Origin: Psettodes erumei
Taxonomy: Eukaryota; Chordata; Actinopteri; Pleuronectiformes; Psettodidae
Length of the DNA stretch: 64,000 bases
Reading direction: 5' to 3'
NCBI GenBank assembly: GCA_016785225.1
Contig: JAFBJZ010000850.1
Location: 372,001 to 436,000, forward strand
Positions within the stretch are counted from its first letter, which is position 1. Each line of letters starts with the position of its first letter. A program made the translations under genes and the position numbers. Under the pieces are notes generated by a model that saw only the letters and a program-made list of their open reading frames with translations, ran no database searches and was not told where the DNA came from. Shown piece after piece: positions 1 to 14,104 of the stretch.

Positions 1-2094
1 GTGGCATCTCATCTGGGGTTATGTAAGTGGAGACTGTGGACAATGCTTAAGTAAAGCATTGCTGGGAGTGAAATTTCAGGTAATGAATGCAAAAGTAGTG
101 CCACTTCATCATCTCAAGCATGCTGTGGAGAATTGCCGAAATGCTAATCTACCTGTTGTAGAAGCTTGTGACAACTCTGCCCCTCCAAACCAAGAGCAAT
201 CCTCTTCTTTTTGTTCTCTCCCCTCTGTTTTCCTCGACAGTTACTCTACTTGCCATAGTAACATTATTATTCCGGACAAAGAGATTTAAAAAAGAAAGAA
301 AAAAGTGCCGAGAGTAATTTGGATTAAAAACCCACAGGATGAGTCAAGATTTAAGTGGCCGTTTAAATTAGTGTGAGGAGTTAGAGTGGAATGAATGCAA
401 AGTCTCAGGTGATGTGGCAGTGACACGGGTTGGACTTAAAATGAATTGCCCGGATAGAAAAGCAAAGATAATGAAAAAAGCAATATGTGTTTGTGGCTGT
501 TTGAGGTGACCTTGACCCACTGAGTCAAGGGTCATTCAGTTTACATTAATAGGGTATTTTGATATTATCATCAGATTAAGTAACTGTGTAATATGAAAAG
601 GCTGTTAGTACGTCTAACCTACTGGGAAATAACAGCCGACCATGCAGCCCTGTGTAGCTTTTAGCCAATCTGAGCTTATTGTTAAGGGTTTCCATACAGG
701 CTGTGTGCCAGGTCGTGCGCAGACAATTTGAGGGGAGGTGAGTCAGTCCCTAAAAATTGCAAATATACTTCAGAATTGGAAGAAAATAAAGATAACCTTT
801 TGATCATTTAACGACTATGGAGTCAAGATATTGCCCTCAGATGTTGGTAGAGACCAAAATAGAGCAAAGAGAGAATGGTGGATTTACATTCAACAAGTAG
901 CCAGACACATCACATCAAAGAGGCTAATGTTGTAGTTGCTAATCCATTTACCATTATCAGCCAGTGTGCTGTTTAATTTGTAATGTGTTAACAGCTTGCC
1001 CCCAAGTGGACAAACAAATCTGTTAATGCAAGTCTGATGTGTTTAGTATTGGACATTTCAAATTATAAAAGAGTAAAGTAAATTTTCTGAGCAATCATAT
1101 AATTTCCATCGTTTTGCTTGTCTGCCAGTTAATGGGTTTTTTTGTTTCCGAGTAACCCCCACCAGCTTCTAAACACAAGCAAGAGCTTGTGATGTTGACA
1201 AAAAACTTTACTTCATTCCCACTCAAATGTGACTTTCAGAAGATTTTTTTTCCATTTACTGAGATATTTCTGTCTCAGGCTGCAATTATAGTTCTTTGAA
1301 AATAGGCATAAATGTCTCTATGGGTCTACGTAGAGACATTTTATATCTTACTCATGAATATCTTACTCATTCAGCACATAAATGGATGACCCAGCTTTCA
1401 CCCTCATCCACAATTAGGTTTAATTTCTTTAAAGGTGTTAATAGCTCTTCAATTTCTGTTGTTCACTGCTTTGTGAGAAAACATTTACCACACTCAATCA
1501 ATTTTCCAGTTATCTACTGTATAGATGCTCCAAACCTGGTTAGAATTGGCATGTATGGCAGAATGGGTACACAGTTCAGTTTTGCAAAAGCCTCTCCCTA
1601 ACTGCCCCACTCAGCTCTTTGTCTTGCCTGTCTCCTGTTTTTAAAAGGCGCTGTCACTCTAAACAATGGGCAACAGCCAAAATGAGGCGTCATTTAGAAA
1701 GCTACATTAACCTAACAGTAACTACAGTCAACAATTAGCGTCTAACAGTGTAAAGCAATTATGAGCTCCAGAATATGCACGGCAGCATGATGAAGACAGT
1801 AATTAACTGTTTAGTAGAGGAATAAACCATTATAAATACACCATTATAGCTTGAAAAGAATCTCCTAGCTCTAATACACATTACTAAAAATGTTGCACTT
1901 TATATACTGTAGTTGCTGTGGCTGTTTCCTATGGGATTTATTTCTGTATTTAACTGTGAAGTCTTTTTTTCTCTCTCTCTCTTTTTTTTTGGCCAAGCAC
2001 CTTTTCCTGCAAAAAGCTATTTGGTGGCCTGTCAGACCTGCGTCATAATATACATTATAAAGGTTCAAGGCTAAGAGCTACAAAACATTAACCA

Positions 2095-2260
2095 CGCCAC
2101 CAAACTCAAATAAAGCCACTGTGCAGAACACTCTATGCTAATTAACGGATTAATGAGGACCACTTAGGAAGGAGTCGGTCAAACAGCCTAACCTTGGCTT
2201 CAGGCAAACAACCATAATCGCTGATTAAATCAACATTATTATAAAGAACCGCTTACATTA
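2095..2260. promoter_or_regulatory. Candidate conserved non-coding block in intron 2
   Basis: It contains clustered TAAT cores (GCTAATTAACGGATTAATG), followed by CATAATCGCTGATTAAATC, in a stretch without repeats. The texture suggests a homeodomain-bound enhancer; no conservation data were available. Confidence 0.25.
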
Positions 2261-4555
2261 TTTTTATTTGATAATAGGTAGGAAAAGAGAACAGTGTTGC
2301 AAGAAAAAGTGAAAAGTTCATCTCAGTCACTAAATGAAAGGAATGCAGACATTGAAGTTGATGACGTTATTGCTCGTTGCTGTTGTCCTCCGATTCAAAA
2401 GAGGAGCAGCCGAGTCAAGGAAAAAAATATCCATTAATAATTGTATAAAACAAAGGGCAACGCTGCTAAAGAGAGCAAAGGACCAGTGGCCTTAAAACAT
2501 TAGGAAGCTCTTTGCAGCAAACAAGCGTGCCACACCAGCACCTGAATTCAAACGAGAAGAAAGCTGAGTATCCATCAAGCTAAAGAGGAGTCAGAAGTCT
2601 GTGGAGACCACACAGTGCTAAACGTAAATTGAATATTGGACTTCCATTCATCACATGGACAGAAAGACATAGGTGGGGCGCTCATGTACTGCAGCTCTGT
2701 GTGTGTTGGATGGCTGAGTGGGAAATTGCTGGGTAACATGTTGGCTATAACACAGGAATGTGTTTCTGTGAGTTTTGAGCTTGCCATGAAAACTGCGCAA
2801 ATTACACAGTAGTACTTCAATTATGAAGTGTCCTGACCCACAAGTACTCAGTGGATATATCCGCTTCATGTATAACTCTTATGCTGCATATTGCCTCTGG
2901 GGAGAAGAAAAAAAATGTGAGGAGGAGGAAGTATAATAACCTCCCAGGAATTCTGGGTAATAAAATTCATCAAAACTTTTACAACAGCACCTGCTTTCTC
3001 CTGCTGTCGTTTTTGGCTACTGAAGTGAGACATGACTATAGCGCAGCGTTAAAATAAACTGTCTGACATTGTGGGAAACACACATTGATTGCCAGCTTAT
3101 CCAGAGTCAGATGAGTAGATCAATATCATTTTCATCTTGGTGCAACCACTACACGGACTTAAGCCTGGAGTCAGGGGAAATGCTTGGCTGCACCAAAACT
3201 GAAAGGAATATGCCGTCATCGTTCCCCCGGAAAAGAGCGTTTACGTTCTCATATAATCAATGTAAGTATATATGGTCTTACAAAAAGGATTCATATGGCC
3301 AAAGTCAGCCATTGAAAAACCAAAATATTAAACAGATGGCTATATAAAGCTGATGGTTTGTGGTGCTGAATGGTCTCAGCAGCCAGCGAGCTCAGCTCGG
3401 GTCAGCCCCAAGGGGAAAACGTGTCAGTCAGTCACTACCTGCACCGCTTTAAAGCTTAACTTCATCACACAGCACTCAAGTGAGTTTCTTGCACTCTTTA
3501 AGGTTGTGATGCTTTCATTGATGTGGCCGGCAGTTCGTCTGGTAACATGCGAAAGCTCAGTAGAGTGGAGAAGGCGACCTGTTTCCTGGAGACAGTATGT
3601 AATCTATTTCTATTAATCATACCAACAGAAAGCATTTGGCCCTTTATTTTTGGCCAGTCATAACACTTGTCGTAAGGTTGAGTATCAACAGCATCAACAG
3701 TATCAATAGCATCTTCTCGATAGAAAAAAACCCTCCCTCTTCACCCAAATTAAAATTTGAATGTACATGTAAAATACCCTACAAAATATAATACAACCAA
3801 AACCAGAAGGTAAGAATAGATGAAACCAGATACTGGAAGACTGTACGTCTTTTTTTTAACAGTCTTTTTTTTCCTCCTTTAAGGTTAGCCATTAAATGTT
3901 CCTTAAGGTTATAGGTTTATTCAGTTGAGTTCCTTTATGCTGAAAGTTCCTTATCATAGTTCCATTTAACCGTTCTCTTTATCTGTCTATTTACACTGCA
4001 GGTGATCCATTCAAGAAAATCTTCTGTATCTGAGGCACACCTGTACACCGGCATGTATAACACCTAGTTTACACTAATTTTGCCAGCAACTCCAGCTGGA
4101 GTTGAGGAAGTGGGTGGACTGGCGCTTTTCTGTGGAGGTCTACCTCGGCAGGCAGTGTTAAAAAGTGTGAATTTTAATCCCCTTTTGAACAAATTCGACA
4201 TCACATCCCTCTCTCATGGAAGGTTTTTCTTCACTGCCTTTGAGAGTCGCCATTTGGAACGGCAATAACCAATTTTTTTTTTGACTTGACAGGATGACAC
4301 TTCACACTTCACACAGTCATTCCTTGGCTATTGCACTGTTTTAGTAAATGGACCCATGGATCCCTGGCAAACTGTATCATTACGGGGCTGACTGCAAAAG
4401 AAAGTTGAAATGAAAGGGAATAGAAAAGTCTTTCGGGCAAATGGGAAGGACCCTGAGTTCACGCACCACTGGCATTTGATCCTGACATAGGACTGGGGAT
4501 AAATTTTAATCCCCTTCTTTTAAAAATCGTTGTGGACAAAGGAGCGTATTGAAAA

Positions 4556-5300
4556 AGGGCGGAGGGCACAGATGCAGGAAATCATTAGTTTGGCTCAATA
4601 AAATATCCATGCTGCATGGAAACGGAGCGCTTCTCTGTCTGAGTTATGCCCCTAATCAATCGCCGTAATTGTTTGGAGGCGGCCCCAATGGATGAAAGGA
4701 TTATTGGCACTGACAACACATGAGTACATATCAGTGTGTGATCAGTGTCATAACTGTTCTAGTGCAACAATACATTACATTTAATATCCTCGGACCGCTA
4801 TCCAGCCAGCAGAGGCCTAAAGCAATTAAAGGCAGAATCAATGCCCTGAGTCAAAACACTGTGACAGCTCTATTATCCCTGGATATAGGAGGCCTAGTGG
4901 AGTCCCATTTTTCTGCTTCTCTCTCTTTCTGTTGTCTGGTGCACACACACACACACAAACACCTCCTCTCTCATCCGTCTTTAACTATCTGCAGTGGAGT
5001 AGATACACTATCGCGCACATAATACACCGACCTTTCTCGTTTTCAGCCATTTTGCTGCATTTGGTTTTGGTTTTTTTCTCCTCAAGAACATTCTTACTGG
5101 AATAATCCCTTCTGGTATTTTCTTAGCTCTCCCTTCATTACCTGCCTCTCCCTGTTGTGTCTCCCTGTCTGTCAGCATCAGTCTTTTACTGCTGAAATCC
5201 AGCCCATCATTGTCAGCCGCACATCACCAGTGACAGCGCTTTTATCTAATCCAGCTCTTTAATGTGCCCGGGCTCTTCCAGTTCTCAAGGCACCTCGGGA
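4556..5300. promoter_or_regulatory. Candidate conserved non-coding block(s) in intron 2
   Basis: This moderately GC-balanced, low-repeat segment has dense homeodomain-type cores: AATCATTAG, CTAATCAATCG, GTAATTG, AGGATTATTGG and AAGCAATTAAAGG. It is flanked by simple AT-rich DNA. A CA-rich interval at 4940-4960 divides it. The reading as an enhancer is inference from motif density. Confidence 0.3.
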
Positions 5301-5445
5301 GAAAATGGCTTTTGCCTACATTTGTTCATTTTGACACATAATATTTTGCTTCACTGACCACTGCAGCCACTGTGCGCTTCAAAATTATCTCAAATAAATC
5401 TTTCAAAATTACTTTCCCCCCTACTCTTTTGAAGGCTAACATGTA

Positions 5446-5850
5446 GGGCCCTGACACACCGTGCCAACCAACCAGATAAGTAGCTCAGGTCGTGTCCTTG
5501 CTGAATTCTCTGGCTATTTGGGAGCTTGATCAGTCTGGAAGGAGATGACACTCTACAATTAGAATCTTCATTTTCACACATTTTCAGTCTAATTCCAGAC
5601 CCAGACATCATCAGCAGGGCTGAAATCTGGTGACAGCGCATGCTTCCCATGTTTTCAACCTTTTAGAGAGTGCCTAAGTCTGCATGGAAGCGTCGCCATT
5701 TCATATGGTTCCTCTGATTCTTTGGGCTAAGCAGCCAGTCGCACAGCTGTCTGTCACAGGCTACCTCTGCTCTTGATCCAACATGATGGGCTGCCCAAAT
5801 AAGGGCTGAGAAGGGCCAACTCTAGCGAGCAGACGATGCCAAACGCGTTG
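5446..5850. repeat. Possible degenerate DNA-element remnant
   Basis: The segment starts AGGGCCCTGACACACCGTGCC, as a common teleost non-autonomous element does, and a similar CCTTGACACACCAGAC occurs at 47618-47635. The interior is too diverged to confirm, and no closing inverted repeat was seen. Confidence 0.25.
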
Positions 5851-7729
5851 GCAGAGCGAAAGGCAGCAATCAGCCACAGATGCTCAACAATGGCCCAACA
5901 GTAACTGATAATCTTGTAGAAAGTGTGAAAACTGACATTCTAAATCTCAGTGTCTTTGTATGTAGTACTTTAATATCTTTTGTCGTATCTGTTTCATGAA
6001 GTGTTCTTATGGGTGATGTAAAAAAAAAATCCCTACAAATCCTTCTGTACGTTATCGGCTATTCATTAAAATGAAAAGAAAATCCACTGTAACTTCACCT
6101 CAGAAAGGATATGCATAAATGTGTCCTGTTACAGAAAAACCAGCCCTGTCAGATATACATGCAAGTCAAAATGAATCACTGCATTTCTATTTTGCCGTTT
6201 CTCCAGTACTGGAGTCTATTTGACCAAATGGTGAGACTGAGTATAATGCAGCAGTTAAACAGTAGGTTGTAATCCGTGTGGCATTGAGCATCATAGGTGA
6301 ATGCAAACTAGTACTTTAGGGTTTTGAATGATTTCATTTACCTACTCATGCTGAGCAAATTAAGCCTTTATGGAAACATCCATTCTGAGGACGAGCTGCA
6401 GTACAGGCCGAGGTCAAGTTCATCTGATAACCTATAGAATATGAAAAGCTAGTTAAGCAGGCTTTCATTCCCAGCAGGCATTGCAGGTGCAGCACAAGCT
6501 GCCCAGGTTTCAAAGGATGGATCTGTAGTCTTTCTCTGTGAATGCATCACAAATAAAGAAACCATCAGTCAAGTAAATGCTGAATGGAAGGATGTTTTCT
6601 GCCTTTTCATCTTTACTTGTTAACATTAGCTCAAACGAAAAATTCTAATCTACCAGGCTGCTCAAAGGCTACCAGCAGCTACCCACAACTTTTAAGGTGG
6701 AATGTTTTCTCACAAGGTGCTAAGTGCATACATTGTCATTGTGCACCAACCAATACACCTCAAAGGGATAGTTTGGGTAATTTTATGAGGTACTGATGTA
6801 TGTTCAGTTTATTACCTGCAGCAGAGTTTGGTCTGTCTTTAGAGATGCAGAGAGGAGACAGAGATGCTGAGCCATGAGCTGCTGTGCATGTGGTCAGCAC
6901 AAAACATATTTTAACCACTTAAAACAATGCCTGCCTTAAAAAAATGCATAATTAATTAATTAATTACTAATTGAAGCTGAAGCTATAAGGACTGGCATGT
7001 TAATATTTGGATGTGCCCTTGATACATTCTCAAGTCACATGAGTCTGCTGACGGTCGAGAGTCGTTGCCTCTGTCAGTCATGCTTATGTTCTGAACAGAT
7101 ATCAACAGCATCCACTTTTCCTATTATCTGCACATGTCAGTATGAGGGAACAATGTATTTGTATTCTGTTACATGCCTACAGTGCACCAGAAACCGGATG
7201 GTCAATAGGGGCTGACAGCTCATTTTTCTTCGCTGTCTTCTCTCATGGTTTAATCCAACCCTGTTTCTGTTAATGATTTGTAATGACCTCATCTTGTCAC
7301 GACAACTTTTTTTTCTGAACCTTTAAACGTCCCATTGAGTCCCATAGACATGATGTATTTGTAGGAACAATAGAGCATGATACTTTCTGCTTCTTTGTAC
7401 AGATTTGAGATCGCGTACTGTTGGATTGTTCATGGCTCCACTGTGTCTCAGACTCCTCCAAACAAAGGCAAAGATCTATACCTTTAAAATCTTAAGAAAC
7501 CTTCAACAGCAATAGAAGGGTTTAATAATTTCTATGTCCCCATTCACCATGGTTCAACAGCCATCGTCATTTTATTTTAGGTATATCATTTGAAGCCTTT
7601 ACTCAAAAATATGGATGGAGTTGGAATTGGTTAAAGTAATTCTCTCTACTAAATAAGGTACAATGCAGTCTATATTTAAAATCTAGCAGCTGGCATGTAA
7701 TTATCTATATCTCAGTGAAGATAGGTGAG

Positions 7730-7925
7730 TAAAGGGACCTCAAGCCATTAGAGAAATTAATCACGATAGCCAATAAAAGTCCACTGCATTAGATCTAAGC
7801 TCCTCAGGGAAAGCATTATGGGCCATGAGTCCTGTAAGCTGAAACAAATCATCCTCCGCTCTTCCTCCGGCAATTGCATGCTACCATTAAGGGAAAGTAA
7901 TACTGTCCTCCTCATGCACTGTTCA
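7730..7925. promoter_or_regulatory. Candidate conserved non-coding block in intron 2
   Basis: It contains AGAAATTAATCACG, GCCAATAAAAGTCC, GCATTATGGGCCATGAG and CAATTGCATGC within 200 bp of non-repetitive sequence. The call is an inference from motif clustering. Confidence 0.25.
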
Positions 7926-8410
7926 GAACGGACGTCCTGCCCTCCAACTTAAAGTTGGAGTTTCATGACCCTCAAAAACAAGCAACATTTGTCATTTTAT
8001 TCACAGGCCATTTATCAAGTTATTCTTTTGATTTGTCCATAATTACTAAATAGAAAGGGTGGCACAGTAGATAGATTGCAATGTGGTATGGCAAAAAATG
8101 AAGATAAATAATACCACTGGACATGTGGACAATGTGGACAATCTAATGTCCTGCAAGGCTTTAATGCTTATGAAAGCAGAATATTCACATTGCTTACGAT
8201 CGAAAAGACCTGACCTCATGCACCACACTGATAGATGAAATGCAACCACTGCATAATATGAGATAAAAGTTGTGTCACCTGATAGTCATTTAATTCAAGT
8301 ACTGTACACTGTGTGAAGAAATTACTCAGTATAAATTATGCATTTTCATGGGTGCTTGTTCATTGTGGGAACTGGTAGGTTTCTCACTACATTATATTGC
8401 ATGATCTTGA

Positions 8411-8489
8411 CCTTACTCTGTAAAGTGCCTTGAGATAATGTACCGTATGTTATGATTTGGCGCTATATGAATATAATTAAATTGGACTG
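8411..8489 (+). repeat. Non-LTR retrotransposon 3'-tail fragment
   Basis: The segment reads TGTAAAGTGCCTTGAGATAA followed by a GATTTGGCGCTATATGAATA stretch and ends in an AATTGGACTG tail. This is the familiar 3' end of a LINE family abundant in fish genomes, where a GGCGCTATATAAAT motif precedes short ATTG-type repeats. Only the tail is present, as is usual for 5'-truncated insertions. Assignment to a LINE clade (L2 or RTE-type) is uncertain. Confidence 0.6.
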
Positions 8490-11400
8490 AACAAGCTGGA
8501 ATAAAGAGAGCCAGGTGTTCAGTTTGCAGAATTAGTTAACCCACAGCGCAAGGAAGTATGAAGAGCTGACGAACTGATCATCTTCCCACGATTATGATAT
8601 TAATTCAGTGTAATAACTATTTTGCTCCAAAGGAGCACATTAAGAAAACGAAGCCTTTTTTTTGTGTGTACTGAGTTTATATCATGAAGAATAGAGCTCA
8701 AGCAAGAATAATGCGTCAGCTGAGTGAATATTTTAATAAAAACATCAATATAGTAATTAAGAGCATCACAGCTATGATTAATCGTGCTGTTAATGAGTTC
8801 TTTGAAATCACCCAGGGACACCAGACCATCAAGCTTCCAGATCTGTGGGAAATGATTGCTTGGAAATGTAGCAACGTATCTGAAATCAGATTTGCCGAGC
8901 TCACTGTGAATGGAAGTTATGGATCTTTGGAAGGACAAATGAAATACCCTCTAGCTAAAGGGCTCTTTGCACTGTGATATTTTTGGACTGTCCTAGAAAT
9001 CTTCTTAAAGTTTTTAAAGAAATTTTAAAATATCTAAGTGACACAAATGGACGGGGTGAGTTGATGGTGCAGATGACAGAGCTATGATTGACCAGGCATT
9101 TATTCAACCTACCATACCCATTCAGACTTACTGGCACATGTCTGATGACAAAGTAGCACATCCTATAAATGTTTTCGTTATGTTTGTTGGGACAATACAG
9201 AGTGTACTGTGGACAGAAGTCAGTTTTAGCCCACAGTACAGAGACCAGCAGAAGCATTCTCCCATCCAGTACGATTTATGGCTGATGTAACCTTTATAAG
9301 TACTGAGTGTGTATGTGTGTTTCTATTCACCACAGACAAAACAGAGGAGTCAGTCCAGTGATTGATATGTTTGACACAGTATGAAATGGAAACCGTACAC
9401 AGCTCCATGGATACACCCACCCAAATTCTGTGTGAGAAAATCAATGTGGCTATCAAAACAACATAAAAGAAAGAAAGATCTTTCCAAGTATGCCCAAACT
9501 GTCCCTTCTCTCCAAGCTGGGACTGACAAGCACACGACTTCTTCAAGAGAGCTGCTTCCTAAAATACATATTGACGCTGAAAGAAATGTTTCATATTCAG
9601 GCTCTTCTAACCATGAGAATGATGGTGAACTATTTTGTATATTTTGTTTCCCGTGTGCGACCTCTGTGTCCTGTACAGAAAAAGGAGTCACAACTTGGGG
9701 ATCAGATTAAAGATTCCTTTTTTAATCATACAGTGGCAATCATATTTTCTTTTTATCACAACAGTGGTAAGTGTTTTTCAAACCTTGCTGTTTTTTTTTT
9801 TATCTTTTTGACCTGAATGAGCTGTATTCTACAGGCACAAACTGGGGCTGCAGCCAAAGATGCGTTCACAGCACACTCCTCCCGGTTGAGAGCATCAGCT
9901 GAAACCATACGCTGTTTTATTTTTAAAGTGTTGGATCCTGAATGGCACTGTTGTAAATACCAAATTCAGATGGATGGCAGTGAAACTAAAACCAAGCAAA
10001 GCAATCCCACGATCACTTATGCTGAACATACGTGGTGAGAGGGAGTACTTACCCCTGCGCATGACGCCAATCTGTTTTCCTCCAGACTTTGTGCACAAAT
10101 ACTTGTGAAAGTACACAACAATACATCTCTGCGTCAGATAACACAGCACAGAGTGACAAGAAGGAATTTAGGGTCTGGCTGACTTTTCCGACAAAGGAAG
10201 AGTATTCCAAGACCAAAAGGCATGATTTCGCAGGCATCTGAAGAAGCCTCTGATTCAATGTGAAAAGCACTTCTCTGGGTCCGACAGCTATTGTTGTGAC
10301 ACCAAAAGGGTTCAGTTTCCCTTCTAGTGACAGTTGCAACAGAGGGGTCAAGAAGAACAGTGACAGCCACGGACCCGCTGATTGAATTATCTGCAGCTGT
10401 TGTTCGAAAAAGACAGATATGAGCTCAACCGCCCTCGTCTGCTTACGCGTCGGCTGAAAGGCTTTTGCAAGGCTGGCATCAAACGCATCGAAAGTGACTT
10501 TTCTGTTTGCACGTACGGATCTGTGCGGGTGGATTCCGCACCTCTGTGCACAAAAGGAACAAATATAATGCCACGCTTCATGGAAAATAGTCTCTGCCCA
10601 ATCGGGAAGTGTAGGAGAGTGTGTGTCTGGGTCAGGTGTGTGTTCAGATTTCCCACTAGAGGGATTGAAAATCCATTTTAAATAAGTTCACAGATTGCTT
10701 AGGTGGAGGTCTGAAACGCCATCGACCACTGCGAAAGTGAGGCGCTGATAGCTGGAGTGAATAACATCACATCAGACAGCAACAGCAGGGTTTTTTTCCA
10801 ACCTAATCCTCACTGCTGTATCAGAAAATGATATAAAATAAAGCTGGTGACCTCACAGCATCATGAAGAAAATAGGCAGTGCATATAAGCTGATTCCCAT
10901 GTTGTTAATGTTTCAGCAAACCTTAACACCTCTGTCATTACACATGTTTAATAATCTGCCTCTACGATCAAACGGCAAAGATGAACCATCTCCCTAATCC
11001 AACTTTAATTTCCTGTCCTTCTGTGATGTGTCCTTTTTCTACTATTACTGGTCATTATTAGCTGCTGATTAAAGCACCAAAAGGACCAGGGTGGATTATG
11101 AGGAGGCCGCTGCTGGTAAATATGGAGTATTGGCTGCAGTGAATGTATAGACATGTGAGCGCCGCGGGGATTGATGTGCATGCCATTGACTTTTGTATGA
11201 TTGTCTGAATCAATAATGTTTGACGGTAACCACGGATCCAAGGTGGGGGTGAGAAGCACAGAGCTGAAGTTCTTGACATTTCCTGTTAAAAAAAAAATGC
11301 AATATATATCTATGCCCATAAAAAGCGCTGACATTTTATGAAAGGAAAAAAAAAAAAGAGAGGGAGCGGGTTGGCAGTGATTTCTATAGTCTTGTCTGGT

Positions 11401-11771
11401 TACGTTTAAAGCTGCACTAATTATTATTTTCATTTCAGCCCTGGATCAAATTACCATGTGTAATGTTAAAGCTGTCACTCATGGTGACTAACCCACAGAG
11501 AATTATCATAAACTCTAAAACACCTCTCAGCAGCTCTGCTCCACCGTCTTTTGGTTCACGGTTAGCAGTAGAATAATAATAATAACATTTTAAACATTTT
11601 AATAAAAATGTTGCTGTCTGGGCACTGGAGGTGTAAATATGCAACTGTTTGCTTCAAAATTATTTCAGTTGATTAATGGGTCAAGATTTAAATAAAAATA
11701 CTCTTCCGCTTCAGGCCTTTATCATGCTGAGCAGACCCTGCTGATTCTGATTTTGTATCAAGACGGCAAGA

Positions 11772-12600
11772 GGGAAAGATCTAAGTGACTTTGAAAGATG
11801 TTTCATCGCTGAAAAACATCGGTAAACGGTGTATTAGTGTGATATGTAAAGAAAAACTGAAGAGCAAACTCTTGCTCAGGTGACAGAGAATGTGGGTGCA
11901 GGTCGCCATCAGGTGCGTCAGCCGCAACAGTCCATCAACAATTACACAGAGAGGCATATTATAGCAGGGTTGCAGTGTATAAACCCGTCATTACAAAGAT
12001 GAATGCACATTTGAGAGCTCAGTGGTGCAGAAAGCACAGGCACTGGTCTACAGAGATGTGGAGAAAAATGACATGGACGGATGAGTCATCCTTCAGCATG
12101 TTTTCAACAAGTGGGCGAGTCTGTGTGTGGTACACACCGAGAGAACGGCTCAGGTTGACCCCTGCAGCGAGGGGATCCGGTGGCACTGTTACGCTGCGGG
12201 GGGCGTTTTACTGGAATGGTTTGTCTCCTCTTGTCCATTTAGAGTGAAGAGTCACTGCAAATCAATATAAGGTTGTTCTGAGTGATCACCTTTATCCTCT
12301 GATGAAACGTTTCTATCTTGATGGGGGTGGCCTCTTCCAGAATGACAGTGCCCCCTTCCGCAGGGCGTCACTGGTCAGTAAATTGATTGATGAGTCTGAA
12401 AATGATGTGAGTCATATGCTATGGCCTTGACAGTCACCAGATCTCAACCCAGATGAACACCTATTGAAGGTTTTGGACCAGTGAGTTAGAGAGCGCCCTC
12501 CACCATCATTATCATAACTCCAAACATGAAGGAATATCTTCTGGTCGAATCATGTTCATCCCTCCAGTAGTAGTAGTTCAGACTTCTAATTTCAAGGTGC
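11772..12600 (+). pseudogene. Decayed Tc1/mariner-like transposase
   Basis: Conceptual translation follows a fish Tc1-like transposase over most of its length. The N-terminal KDLSDFER motif is at 11775-11798. A long in-frame block at 11975-12246 contains KPVITKMNAHLRAQW, WTDESSF and TSGRVCVW. In the same frame after a stop come VTANQYKVVLSDHLYP, LFQNDSAP, HMLWP and QSPDLNPDEHLL. The three acidic catalytic residues remain: D in WTDESS, D in QNDSAP and E in PDEHL. Thirty-six positions separate the last two, which points to a DD36E-type (Incomer-like) rather than a DD34E Sleeping Beauty-type element. The N-terminal motif and the main block are in different frames. In-frame stops replace the Gly expected after LVHLE at 12247, one residue of the WPSQSP motif near 12428, and a codon near 12481. 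The copy cannot encode active enzyme. I did not find the terminal inverted repeats. It sits inside the putative vstm2a intron 2. Confidence 0.85.
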
Positions 12601-14104
12601 ACTGTATGTGTTTGCTTGTGGTGGCCCATTACCTTACTGCAACTCTTCATGTCAGTTTTTCCTTAAATCTGTCACCTGTCTGAAGGAGTGAGTCGTAACT
12701 AGCACTGATGGTCTCCATTCATCATCATGGGAAAGAAGCACGAACAGCTTCCTTCAAATAAACGTGTTTGTGTGATGCAGCCTGGCGATTATACAGAGGG
12801 GTGCAGACGCACATGGGACAGCAAATGAGGATTTGCTTTGCATGCCCATTATGAATTGTGAATTATATTTCCCCAGAGGTGTCCCCTATCCTTATTGCAT
12901 CATACCTCCCATATGTTTTTCCATCTGCCCAACCCTCCATCCCTCCCTCCATCATCTCATCCCTCTGCAGCACATGAATGGACCTGACATGGCTTAAGCT
13001 GCCCTGGATCTGACAATAGAGCCATTTAAAGTTCCACATCAGGGTTTTATTGGCACTTCAGCAACCGGAATTCAGAGGATGAAAGCAACATGGCATTCAG
13101 AAATAGAAAATAATACACTAGCATTATTTATTACCAAAGCTGCGACAGCGGGGCTGGTATCATTTTCACCTTGTGAGTCTGTTTTTGTCAGTGCGTGTGA
13201 GTCATGGTGGCGAAATGTGGTCGTGGAGACACAGGCTGAAGCAGGAACTACCACAGAGGCAGTTTTGTGCAGTTTGACAGGTGTTTGTCTGCCTGCCTGC
13301 TTGCCTGTCCGTCTGTGGAAGGATTCTATCACATCCCTGCGATAGCGTGATAACGTTGATGAGTGTGGTTCGGCCCATAACTACTAAGTTCTCATTTAAT
13401 AATGTAGTAATGACTACTGAGTACTCATGGGTATGTCATCATGTTAACGGATGTTGTGGCCTGTGGGATTTCATTGCAAGATGGCCTCTAGTTGACCTCA
13501 TTTTCAGATTGGAACGTGTGCACATGCTCGTCTAAATGAGTTTTACTTATGTAACCTTTTGAAAACCGCATCTCCATGTGAGAACAGGCCCAGTTGGAGG
13601 CAAAAAGCACAGCAATTGTATAACACCCACAAAGGTAGACCATAAAAGACAGACCAAATTAAAACCGCAAAAACCCCAGCACAGTTAAAATCCATGGAAG
13701 ACTAAAAGATCTCTCTAACCTTCAAATTTCAAAACCCATTATGTTTGGTTTGCATGACAGACCAATGAGTCATCGAAGCGCTTTAATTTTCAAAGAAGAG
13801 GAAAGCAGATCGGAATCCAATTTTTTTCAACATGGAGAGAAGTATAAATTTCTTTTTCTTTTTTCAGAGATCTTTTGTGATATATCAGCTGACAGGGCCC
13901 TGTATGTTATTCTTCCTGACACCAGAACAGTCGGTCACATACCCCGACACTCACTCAGCTGCCATCAAGAGAGGATAAATGCCCCCTGACTGCCAAACTT
14001 TTGCATAACCTTTCTAGGAGTCACCTACACCAAGCTGACATGTCAAGAAAACATGAGCTTTTAACCTGAGTTATTCTACATTTAGAAGCATAAACCTGGT
14101 AATA

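Noticed and set aside
8600..8977. Overlapping open frames on both strands near 8.6-9.0 kb
   Set aside because: No domain was recognised. Simultaneous frames on both strands suggest chance absence of stops.
10053..10128. Minus-strand 76-bp interval with an acceptor-like CTGACGCAG and a good donor (GGG|GTAAGTAC), considered as vstm2a exon 3
   Set aside because: All three frames are open, and the phase-0 frame (RCIVVYFHKYLC...) does not resemble the second half of a V-set domain. The upstream pyrimidine tract is weak.
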